From the IMG/VR virus record IMGVR_UViG_3300042691_007224, positions 1-26,292 of that record: a stretch of DNA of 26,292 nucleotides. One strand, given 5' to 3'. The stretch is from a virus. Below are positions 8,666-14,959 of this stretch, in pieces. The notes under the pieces were generated by a model that was not told where the DNA came from, ran no database searches, and was given only the letters and a program-made list of their open reading frames with translations. The stretch's first letter is position 1; the number at the start of each line of letters is the position of its first letter. The position numbers were made by a program, and so were the translations under genes.

Positions 8666-9996
8666 TGGCTATTAACGAACTAATCGCTAGTGGCGGAACG
8701 CCTGTCACCATTGATAACCCCATTAAGAATGCACTGGCTATCTCACAGCTTCGCGGTAACGACTTGCAAAGCATGGAAGCAGAACGCGCCATTCGCAACC
8801 GAAATGTGGTTAACGCACTAGCTAAAAAGTACACCGACCCACAAGGTAAAACTGACTTAGAAGCAATGCGCAAAGAGTTGGCTGGTCAAGGTGACTGGGA
8901 TTTGAGCACAGGTGTAGCCGAGAGGCAGAAGGCGCAGTACCAAGAAGAAATGGCACAAGCCAAGTCGCGTCAAGACACGCGAAACCAGCAACTTATGCAA
9001 GGCTTAATCACGCCTATGCAGTGGCATAAGGCCAACCATTCGGACGCATTCACGGGCAAAATGTTGTCTGATGCAGGCATTGATGCTGGGCAGTCGATGG
9101 CTACCATTGAAGGAATCAGAACCCCTGAGCAGTTGGAGAACTTCAAAGCAAGTGCGGTACTCGGTGCCGATAAGTTTTTCGAGCACCTGAACAAACAAGC
9201 GCAACTCGGTGAAACTTCTCGTCATAACCAAGCCACTGAGCGTGACGCGGCTGGACGACTGGCCGAGGACATTCGCTGGCACGACATGCAAGACCGCAAC
9301 CGTGACCAAACAACTAAAGGACTGTCACCCGAAGATGAAGAACTACTCGGGGTAGCAGTTAACGAAGGAAGGGTACCCCGTGAATGGCTGAATAACCCTA
9401 CTATCACTAGGTCAACAATTGCTACCTTGAAGGCCGACCCTAAAGCCAACCTAGTGCAGCAAGAGTTAGACCGGCAAGCCGAGAGACTAAGCACTAAAGA
9501 CCGCGCTAAGCGCGAGGCTGCGTACCCTAAAGCAACACAGTCGTATCAGGCGGCAATGGACTCACTGAACAACACGCTACTTGACATTGATAAAATGTAT
9601 CAGCATGAAGGCTTAGAGCGAATAACTGGCCCTATTGCATCAATGACGTTTAATTTGGCAGAAGATGCTGTTAACGCTCAGACATACCACAATAACCTAG
9701 TGGCTGCGAGTGCAATTAACAAAATCAGCGATATGCGCGCTAACTCACCTACAGGTGCCGCGCTAGGTAACACATCGGATGCTGATATGCGCTTGATTAA
9801 AGAAGCCGCTACTAAGTTAAACCAGGCAGAAAGTAAAGAAAAATACCAACAGGCACTGTTGGACTATAAACGAACAGTGGAAGAAGTCAAAAAACGCACT
9901 GAAGATGCGTACAATGAGACCTACGCTTACCGTGGGCTTACCAAGCCTGCTGCCGTTGGTGGATGGGGCACAGCTACCGTAGTGGGAGATAAATAA
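8665..9996 (+). CDS. Internal virion / ejection protein (second of three, gp20-like position)
   Basis: A 443-residue, Gln/Ala/Lys-rich, almost wholly helical protein with coiled-coil stretches (about residues 50-110 and 250-320) and no membrane segment. It follows the gp7-like gene with a one-base overlap and precedes a larger ejection protein with the same overlap. In P22 order (gp7, gp20, gp16) it takes the gp20 place. Sequence similarity to gp20 itself is not evident to me, so the name rests on composition and position. Confidence 0.65.
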   Translation: MAINELIASGGTPVTIDNPIKNALAISQLRGNDLQSMEAERAIRNRNVVNALAKKYTDPQGKTDLEAMRKELAGQGDWDLSTGVAERQKAQYQEEMAQAKSRQDTRNQQLMQGLITPMQWHKANHSDAFTGKMLSDAGIDAGQSMATIEGIRTPEQLENFKASAVLGADKFFEHLNKQAQLGETSRHNQATERDAAGRLAEDIRWHDMQDRNRDQTTKGLSPEDEELLGVAVNEGRVPREWLNNPTITRSTIATLKADPKANLVQQELDRQAERLSTKDRAKREAAYPKATQSYQAAMDSLNNTLLDIDKMYQHEGLERITGPIASMTFNLAEDAVNAQTYHNNLVAASAINKISDMRANSPTGAALGNTSDADMRLIKEAATKLNQAESKEKYQQALLDYKRTVEEVKKRTEDAYNETYAYRGLTKPAAVGGWGTATVVGDK

Positions 9997-12005
9997 TGCC
10001 TACTTACAGCATAGCCGCGCCCGATGGTAAGACATATCAAATTGATGGCCCTGAAGGTGCAACAACTGAGCAAGTCAAAGCTGAAGTAATGCGCCAGCAC
10101 CCTCACCTAAGCGCACCCGTTGAGAAGGTTAGCGCGCCCGCAGAGAAGGTTAGCACCCCTCGAACTTACAAGTTGTCGCAGGTACCGTTAGAGTCACTTG
10201 CAAACGCGCCTAGCAGTATTGCTAAGACGGCAAAGGGGTTAGGCACGATGGTGGGTGGTGTAGTGGGTTCACCTGCATTCGCATTCGTGAAAAGAGAAAC
10301 CCTTGAAGACTATCCTACCCTTCAAGCAATGTGGGATGTTTCACCAGGCATGGTTAATACTCTAGGTGGTGCCGCTGTTAAAGGTGGCACTGCTTTAGCC
10401 GGTACACTGCCAGGCTTAGACCGCAAGCAACTGGATGAGATGCTTGCCAGCAAAAGCGACATTCTCAAGACTGCTATCGACTCGGCTAATGCAGCAGGTG
10501 GCGCACTGGCTGAACGCTACGGTGGGTACGAGAACATAAAGCGTACAGCCGCAGAAGACCCCGCAGGCGCGTTACTAGATATTACAGGACTACTGCAAGG
10601 CGGTGCGGGGTTAGCGCGCAAAGCAGGCGCAGGTGCCGCAGTAAATGCTATCAAAAGTAGCCCAGTCGGGCGAGCTGTGGAAAGTGCAGCCAGTTCATCG
10701 AAAAACGCGCTACTGGATGCAGCAGGTTGGACATTCGATACACTAACAGGGCAGCGCATACCTGTGGCTACAGGTAAAATGGCGCGGGATATAGTAGGCG
10801 CTGAAAACCTAGCGGCCACTAAAAACGCACTGCTTACTGCTGACGAAGGTGTAACCGCGCCACAAGCTGTTATAGGGTACGGTGTGAACGCTCCCCGTGT
10901 AGCAGCACTCGAACCAGGTGATGCGGCATTCCGCACAGCCAAGCGCGAACAACAGGTAGACGAACGCCTTACTCAGTTGCAAGAACAAACGCCCGACATG
11001 CAAGCAGCACTTCAAAAGAGAAAGGACGAAGTAGCACCATTCTGGCAAGAAGGTGATACAACGGTTAAACCTCTTTCACCTAAACTCCACGATATAATCA
11101 CTAATTTGATTTCACCTGAACAATTAAGCGTCCTTCGAAAAGAGGCTGCTGCTAAAGATTTAGATTTCGACGACCTCAATACTAGAATGAGTACTACAAC
11201 AGGTGCGCGAATTTACCCTACCGTGTCGGGTAAATCATTACATAATCTTAAAAAAATGCTTGCCGATATTGCATACGGTAAAGTTACCGATAGTGCTTCA
11301 AAGATTACTCAGGGTACAGCCCGTACAGTTTTAGGTAAATACCAACCTGAGCTATACGAACACATTCCTGCTTATGGTGTAGCTGATGAATTACACAGGC
11401 AATTTTCAGCACCAGTTAATCAGTCGGTAGTGATGAACTATGTGACCAACAAGCTGAACAACTCGCTATCTGATGTGAAGGAAGGCGCGTCTAGCTTCGT
11501 TAACCTAACCGACTCACTGGACGACATGCCCACAGGTGTTAGAACTGCACTAGAGGAAAGCGGGTTTAAAACCCAAGGTAAAACACTGGGTGACTTGTTA
11601 CCTGATAGCGCCAAAACCGCGATTGAGGATGTGAACACCCAACTCAAACGCGACCAGAAAATGAAAGACTACTCGGCACAAGGCGGTAGTAAAGAACTGC
11701 TCAAAATTATCAAACCTACGCCTAAGATAGTCGATTATTACCCACTTAATACCGCTTACAATGTGGCAATTAGGTCACTTAACAAGATAGGGTTAAGCGT
11801 GTCTGAGGCGACTATCTCGAAACTGAAAGAAGCCGCTAAAACACCCGAAGAATTCGCGAAAGTACTTGACACTTTACCAGCTAGTGAAAAGTCAGCGGTG
11901 ATAAAAGCACTGAAAGATGTTAAAATGAGCAAAGGTGCATTGCCTGCCGCAGCAGGTAACGCTTTAGCACCCGATAAAGAAAACCAAAACTCACTCACCA
12001 AGTAG
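9996..12005 (+). CDS. Large internal virion / ejection protein (third of three)
   Basis: A 669-residue protein opening with the common phage pattern MPTYSIAAPDGKTYQIDGPE and EQVKAEVMRQHPH, a small beta-grasp-like N-terminal domain. A short repeat follows (SAPVEKV, SAPAEKV). Residues 75-230 hold amphipathic Gly/Ala-rich segments (GLGTMVGGVVGSPAF, AAVKGGTALAGTLPG, DITGLLQGGAGLARKAG), as expected for a protein that inserts into or crosses membranes during DNA ejection. The rest is helical. I see no lysozyme or transglycosylase motif. Bases 11050-11420 use more A/T-ending codons than the rest. The start is supported by GGGAG and the TAATG overlap. Confidence 0.65.
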   Translation: MPTYSIAAPDGKTYQIDGPEGATTEQVKAEVMRQHPHLSAPVEKVSAPAEKVSTPRTYKLSQVPLESLANAPSSIAKTAKGLGTMVGGVVGSPAFAFVKRETLEDYPTLQAMWDVSPGMVNTLGGAAVKGGTALAGTLPGLDRKQLDEMLASKSDILKTAIDSANAAGGALAERYGGYENIKRTAAEDPAGALLDITGLLQGGAGLARKAGAGAAVNAIKSSPVGRAVESAASSSKNALLDAAGWTFDTLTGQRIPVATGKMARDIVGAENLAATKNALLTADEGVTAPQAVIGYGVNAPRVAALEPGDAAFRTAKREQQVDERLTQLQEQTPDMQAALQKRKDEVAPFWQEGDTTVKPLSPKLHDIITNLISPEQLSVLRKEAAAKDLDFDDLNTRMSTTTGARIYPTVSGKSLHNLKKMLADIAYGKVTDSASKITQGTARTVLGKYQPELYEHIPAYGVADELHRQFSAPVNQSVVMNYVTNKLNNSLSDVKEGASSFVNLTDSLDDMPTGVRTALEESGFKTQGKTLGDLLPDSAKTAIEDVNTQLKRDQKMKDYSAQGGSKELLKIIKPTPKIVDYYPLNTAYNVAIRSLNKIGLSVSEATISKLKEAAKTPEEFAKVLDTLPASEKSAVIKALKDVKMSKGALPAAAGNALAPDKENQNSLTK

Positions 12006-12013
12006 GATTCATT

Positions 12014-12070
12014 ATGCCTGTTAAATCTAAACCAGCTAACCCACCTAAGGGGAAGCCCAAGGGTAAATGA
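12014..12070 (+). CDS. 18-residue Lys/Pro-rich minigene
   Basis: A very short frame encodes MPVKSKPANPPKGKPKGK, six Lys and five Pro in 18 residues. Support for translation: TAGGATTCATT before the ATG is nearly identical to the ribosome site of the scaffold gene (TAAGGATTCATT at 90-101), and the TGA overlaps the ATG of the next gene as ATGA. It may be a real basic peptide, or a leader that couples translation of the membrane protein downstream. No family can be assigned. Confidence 0.5.
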   Translation: MPVKSKPANPPKGKPKGK

Positions 12071-12465
12071 ACAAGAGTCTGACGTTAATAGGGGTGGTCT
12101 TAATGGTTTACTTCACCCCGTTAGGTGACTCGTTCACTTGGCAGACCGAGTTAGCAGCTCGGTCTGCTTTGTCATTGTCGTTAGCGTTGTTTGCTTTGTC
12201 TTTATCGCGTAAACCATGCGCATTGGTTGTAGCAGGGTGTGAGGTAGTCGCCTTGTTCTATAATGTAGTTATGGTTGTCGGCTATTCATTAGATGTAGTA
12301 ATCGTAGACCGATATTATGAGGTTGTAATGACCACACTACTTGTAACAGAAATAGCGGCCTTGATATTAGGATTACTAAGCAATGAGCTTAGACGACTAC
12401 AATACCATCCTGAGCGTAGCGGTTACGGTAACGGCACTACTACGCGCAATAACGTCTTGGGTTAG
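12067..12465 (+). CDS. Multi-pass membrane protein of the lysis region
   Basis: A 132-residue protein with about four hydrophobic segments (residues 4-18, 30-46, 51-74 and 88-106) and a polar basic tail. It opens the lysis cassette, upstream of a small holin-like gene and the endolysin. A holin or anti-holin role is possible but four segments and the long tail do not fit the best-known classes. The start overlaps the stop of the 18-codon minigene. Confidence 0.55.
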   Translation: MNKSLTLIGVVLMVYFTPLGDSFTWQTELAARSALSLSLALFALSLSRKPCALVVAGCEVVALFYNVVMVVGYSLDVVIVDRYYEVVMTTLLVTEIAALILGLLSNELRRLQYHPERSGYGNGTTTRNNVLG

Positions 12466-12473
12466 GGCCTACA

Positions 12474-12719
12474 ATGAATCATCTCGAACATGCGGAACAC
12501 TTGAACCCCTTAATGGAGAGACTGCTGCACTGGATAGCAGTGCCGATAGCCAGCGTGGGAGTAGTGGCACCACAGATTGACGAAAAGGTGGAAGTAGCAA
12601 AGCACATAATGGCGTCACCGTTAGCCAGTTATGCAAGTGCGGCTAGTGCGGTTTACTTAACGCTAATGGTCATTAAAACGGCTCGTGAAATCTACCTTTC
12701 ATGGAAGAACAAGAAATGA
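12474..12719 (+). CDS. Holin-like small membrane protein
   Basis: An 81-residue protein with two hydrophobic segments (residues 17-33, LLHWIAVPIASVGVVA, and 49-68, LASYASAASAVYLTLMVIK) and a basic C-terminus ending SWKNKK. This is the size and layout of class II holins, which let the endolysin cross the inner membrane. AGGG lies seven bases before the ATG. Its TGA overlaps the endolysin start (ATGA), linking it to lysis. The holin call is inferred from topology and neighbours. Confidence 0.65.
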   Translation: MNHLEHAEHLNPLMERLLHWIAVPIASVGVVAPQIDEKVEVAKHIMASPLASYASAASAVYLTLMVIKTAREIYLSWKNKK

Positions 12720-13186
12720 CACGCTTCGATGAATGCTTCACTCGACTACTGGGTAACGAAGGCGGTTATGTGAATAACCCGAAAGACCCTGGTGGTGAAA
12801 CGAACTGGGGAATCAGTAAGCGTTCATACCCTACATTGGATATAAAGAGCCTAACCCAAGATGATGCTAAGGCAATCTACAAGCGCGACTTTTGGGATAA
12901 ATGCCGATGCGACGACCTACCCGTTGACCTAGACTTCGCACTATTTGACTGTGCGGTGAACAGCGGGGTTAAGCAGGCAATAATACTGCTACAACGGGCA
13001 TTGGGTGTGACCGAAGATGGTGTGTTTGGTAAAATGACCGAACACGCTGTGAGCAAATTCTACCCTGACACAATCACAGCCAGATACCTGGGGTGTCGGT
13101 TGCGGTTTATGACCGAGCTACGCCCGTGGGATACCTTCGCTAAAGGATGGGCGCGAAGAATAGCAGAGCAACTGGTAAGCCTATGA
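12716..13186 (+). CDS. Endolysin, glycoside hydrolase 108 type (N-acetylmuramidase)
   Basis: A 156-residue lysozyme of the GH108 / PG_binding_3 family. The N-terminal motif GNEGGYVNNPKDPGGETNWG carries the catalytic Glu at residue 15; the helical core DAKAIYKRDFWDKCRCDDLP and DFALFDCAVNSGVKQA follows, then the C-terminal part with LGVTEDGVFG typical of the binding domain. It cleaves the glycan chain of peptidoglycan to release progeny. No signal peptide, so it needs a holin. The ATG at 12716 is preferred over 12701 because it overlaps the previous stop as ATGA and has GGAAG eight bases upstream. Confidence 0.9.
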   Translation: MTRFDECFTRLLGNEGGYVNNPKDPGGETNWGISKRSYPTLDIKSLTQDDAKAIYKRDFWDKCRCDDLPVDLDFALFDCAVNSGVKQAIILLQRALGVTEDGVFGKMTEHAVSKFYPDTITARYLGCRLRFMTELRPWDTFAKGWARRIAEQLVSL

Positions 13187-13605
13187 GCCTAGACCCAATC
13201 ACTGCGCTACTGGATATAGGCAAGACTGCACTCGACAAGTTCATACCCGACCCGCAAGCTAAGGCGCAGGCAGTATTGGAACTAGAGAAGCTACACGCGG
13301 CAGGTGACAGCGAGAGACTTAGCGCACAGGTGCAGCTAATCTTAGCCCAGACCGAAATAAACAAGGTGGAAGCGGCTAGTACATCGGTATTTGTCGCAGG
13401 CTGGCGGCCTTTTATCGGGTGGGTGTGCGGTACAGCGTTGGCCTACGACTTCATTGTCGAACCGTTTTTAAGGTTTACAGCAAGTGTGTTATTTGGGTAC
13501 TCAGGAGCATTCCCGATAATCAACACTGACGCGCTAAGTACAGTGCTGATGGGAATGTTAGGGCTTGGTGCCATGCGCACCGTCGAGAAGATTAAAGGTG
13601 TGTAA
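13183..13605 (+). CDS. Holin, 3-TM type (GTA_holin_3TM-like)
   Basis: A 140-residue protein with a soluble N-terminal helical part (PDPQAKAQAVLELEKLHAAG and SAQVQLILAQTEINKVEA) followed by hydrophobic segments including VFVAGWRPFIGWVCGTALAY. The QAEINKxEAxSxSxFVAGWRPxIGW pattern is diagnostic of the 3-TM holin family first described for gene-transfer-agent release. The start at 13183 is chosen because it overlaps the endolysin stop (ATGA). Together with the gene at 12474 the cassette has two holin candidates flanking one endolysin. The last 14 bases are antisense to a leftward micro-ORF. Confidence 0.8.
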   Translation: MSLDPITALLDIGKTALDKFIPDPQAKAQAVLELEKLHAAGDSERLSAQVQLILAQTEINKVEAASTSVFVAGWRPFIGWVCGTALAYDFIVEPFLRFTASVLFGYSGAFPIINTDALSTVLMGMLGLGAMRTVEKIKGV

Positions 13606-13672
13606 TGCTTACAGTGATAAGCATGACTAACCCTAGAAGTAAAAATGCAATTGCACGATATTCATCTTTCAT
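13592..13672 (-). CDS. 26-residue single-pass membrane micro-ORF
   Basis: A short leftward frame with an ideal ribosome site (GGAGG, six bases before the ATG). The peptide starts MKDEYRAIAF and continues with an uninterrupted hydrophobic stretch of about 14 residues, ending SITHL. It lies downstream of the minus-strand small-gene operon and its end is antisense to the holin gene end. The combination of GGAGG and a membrane segment argues against chance, but the frame is short. Confidence 0.4.
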   Translation of the reverse strand: MKDEYRAIAFLLLGLVMLITVSITHL

Positions 13673-13698
13673 TAGTTGCCTCCGAAATGTAATTAGGT

Positions 13699-13808
13699 CC
13701 GCGTCTTTCCGCGGTGTCAGCCGCTTGTCACGGCAGGGATACCCGAACCTAGGTGGCCTCCATCGGGAACCCCCCCCAACGGCCTAGGTAATACCTGTAA
13801 ATTCAGGT
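13699..13808. other. Structured non-coding block between convergent operons
   Basis: The 240 bases between the holin stop and the next minus-strand gene hold four hairpins in a row: CCGCG/CGCGG (13699-13714, six-base loop), GCCG/CGGC (13720-13734), CCCGA/TCGGG (13742-13767, inside it ACCTAGGT), and ACCTG/CAGGT (13793-13808). A run of eight C lies at 13770-13777, and CCTAGGT occurs twice (13748 and 13783). None has a T-run, so intrinsic termination is not shown. It may be a structured RNA, an mRNA 3-prime end for two convergent operons, or a DNA site. Confidence 0.5.
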
Positions 13809-13846
13809 TGCATGTTGAGCATAGTTTAGAGGCTTGCCGGTTTGTT

Positions 13847-13999
13847 TCAATTATCAGCTAAAACGATTTTTTCAAGGACTTTGCAAACCTCCTCGGACTC
13901 AGAGACTAAATAGTCAGGCATGTGGTCTTTAACTCCGAAAGACCAGCCTTCAATTGCTGATAGTAACCGCATAATTTTTAAGGCGTCTTCTTTGTTCAT
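13847..13999 (-). CDS. Small helical protein of unknown function
   Basis: A 50-residue, acidic, two-helix protein: KEDALKIMRLLSAIEGWSF, a central HMPDYL, then SEEVCKVLEKIVL. The pattern (LLSALEsW, then lPDYL, then a leucine-rich helix) looks like a small protein found in many phages and prophages without known role; that memory is not checked. AGAG is a weak ribosome site. It is separated from the upstream gene by a palindrome with a T-rich tail, so its expression may be attenuated. Confidence 0.65.
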   Translation of the reverse strand: MNKEDALKIMRLLSAIEGWSFGVKDHMPDYLVSESEEVCKVLEKIVLADN

Positions 14000-14028
14000 G
14001 TTTATTACTCTGTGGTTATCTTAATAAA

Positions 14029-14047
14029 ATGCGGAAACTTTCCGCAT
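14029..14047 (-). terminator. Perfect palindrome with T-rich tail, probable terminator on minus strand
   Basis: ATGCGGAAA-C-TTTCCGCAT forms a perfect palindrome; read leftward it is followed by TTTTATT. As RNA it would fold as a 7-bp stem with a 5-base loop. It lies between the DUF551-like gene and the 50-residue gene and may end or reduce transcription there. Confidence 0.6.
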
Positions 14048-14056
14048 AAGTGGTTG

Positions 14057-14275
14057 TTATGAGTGTTGCCGCTTTTCGTGCTCGCTTGTCCATCCGGGCG
14101 GCATGTCCATGTCAAGCCAGTGTGTAACTTCGTGTGCACCTGTAAATCTACCATTTGGCTTTCTTGCGCACATCCGAAGCGGATCATCATTGTAATCAAG
14201 CAAAGAGTTCGGCCTAAAGCACAAAACTTCGGTGCCAATAGGCGGTAAATAATCGTCAACAGAAACCCATTTCAT
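14057..14275 (-). CDS. DUF551-like small protein
   Basis: A 72-residue protein with the DUF551 pattern: MKWVSVDDYLPPIGTEVLCF (W-x-S-V-x-D-x-LP-x2-G-x2-V) and a later HxVTHWLDMDMPP (V-T-H-W-x-x-x-P-P). DUF551 proteins are very common in phages and prophages; their function is unknown. An upstream TTG in frame would add nine residues, but ATG at 14275 places the W-S-V motif at the usual N-terminus and has GAGAG upstream. Confidence 0.8.
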   Translation of the reverse strand: MKWVSVDDYLPPIGTEVLCFRPNSLLDYNDDPLRMCARKPNGRFTGAHEVTHWLDMDMPPGWTSEHEKRQHS

Positions 14276-14288
14276 AGTTAAATCGCTC

Positions 14289-14369
14289 TCATAACAAGTC
14301 AATGTTGCGGACGCGGTGTAAGTCGCGCCCAGTCGTTACGGTGTCGCTGCAAATGTGGCAGTATTTCAT
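14289..14369 (-). CDS. 26-residue CxxC micro-protein
   Basis: A short frame encodes MKYCHICSDT followed by 16 residues including GRDLHRVRN. It has a single CxxC pair plus His, so metal binding would need a dimer. The ATG overlaps the stop of the gene before it as ATGA, and GGAGG lies ten bases upstream, which supports translation. It fills what would otherwise be a gap in a tightly packed operon. Confidence 0.5.
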   Translation of the reverse strand: MKYCHICSDTVTTGRDLHRVRNIDLL

Positions 14370-14551
14370 CTTCTAGCCGCCTCCCAAGCCGCTTGACCGT
14401 GTTTATCGTAATGACCTGCTAACCAGGCACCCCATTGGTGTATCTCACCGTGTTTACTGTAAGGGCACTTGGTACCAGGTAACGCCTTCACACCTTCTGC
14501 AATGGCGCAATGTGACTCCCATTTCAAATTATCGTTTAAAGCGTTCATCAT
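14366..14551 (-). CDS. Small protein with CPY...W..G pattern (RMF-like in pattern)
   Basis: A 61-residue protein: an Ala-rich helix (HCAIAEGVKAL), then KCPYSKHGE, then a helix HQWGAWLAGHYDKHG. The spacing A-x2-EG ... CPY ... W-x2-G-x2-D recalls the ribosome-modulation-factor fold found in small phage proteins, but the similarity is short. A second ATG three bases in is equally possible. It overlaps the preceding gene by 23 bases. Confidence 0.6.
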   Translation of the reverse strand: MMNALNDNLKWESHCAIAEGVKALPGTKCPYSKHGEIHQWGAWLAGHYDKHGQAAWEAARR

Positions 14552-14849
14552 CTTTCCCCAGTGTACCTAGCATCATGGATTTACTCTGAAACACGTGGAA
14601 TTTGTTTCCACCGTTGTAAACATGCCACTCGAACGATGACGGGTTGTAATCAATCCTGACGTTCTTAAAGCGTTTGCGGAGTTGATTTAGTTCGTCTTGT
14701 GTCGGGTGTGGTTCACGGAAATTACTAACTTCTACAATTTTACCACCTGCCTTTTTAAACGCTTCCACATCAGCATTTAACTGCCGTCTAATCGCGTCTT
14801 TATTTTCAATCTCGGTGCGGACTGATAATCTAGCGTATAAACTGTTCAT
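14529..14849 (-). CDS. Hypothetical protein, 106 residues
   Basis: The ATG at 14849 has AGGGTGA five bases upstream and overlaps the stop of the previous small gene (ATGA), so it is preferred over an in-frame TTG 18 bases earlier. The N-terminal third is helical and charged (IENKDAIRRQLNADVEAFKK) followed by AGGKIVEV; the DVEAFxxxGGKI pattern appears in several small phage proteins. The C-terminal half is mixed alpha/beta and basic. No function can be assigned. Confidence 0.65.
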   Translation of the reverse strand: MNSLYARLSVRTEIENKDAIRRQLNADVEAFKKAGGKIVEVSNFREPHPTQDELNQLRKRFKNVRIDYNPSSFEWHVYNGGNKFHVFQSKSMMLGTLGKDDERFKR

Positions 14850-14959
14850 TGTTTCACCCTGTAACAAAGCGCCATTAGCTCGCCTCTCGACTTAGCCACA
14901 TACTCGTGACCGTTAAACTTGGCGTAATATAGGCCGTTGGTGTAAGGCTTCATAAGCAT
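14846..14959 (-). CDS. 37-residue micro-protein
   Basis: A short frame with a textbook ribosome site (GGAGG, seven bases before the ATG). The peptide starts MLMKPYTNGLYYAKF and reads like a small beta/alpha protein (NGHEYVAKSRGELMALCYRV). Its stop overlaps the next ATG (ATGA), and its second ATG (14953) overlaps the MazG-like gene stop the same way. Overlaps at both ends and GGAGG make this a likely real gene despite its size. Confidence 0.65.
   Translation of the reverse strand: MLMKPYTNGLYYAKFNGHEYVAKSRGELMALCYRVKQ

Noticed and set aside
10517-10942. 141-codon minus-strand frame inside the large ejection gene
   Set aside because: Ala/Ser/Pro-rich antisense shadow of a strongly supported plus-strand gene in GC-rich codons; no start signal.
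13605-13787. 60-codon plus-strand frame starting at the holin stop (TAATG)
   Set aside because: It runs through the structured GC-rich block, has no ribosome site of its own and low-complexity basic residues with no motif; the one-base overlap alone is not enough.
13690-13800. tRNA gene in the structured block
   Set aside because: A GGTTCG-like T-loop word appears on the minus strand, but no acceptor stem, anticodon arm or correct spacing can be formed.
14005-14259. 84-codon minus-strand frame
   Set aside because: It is out of frame with the well-matched DUF551-like gene on the same strand and has no family pattern.
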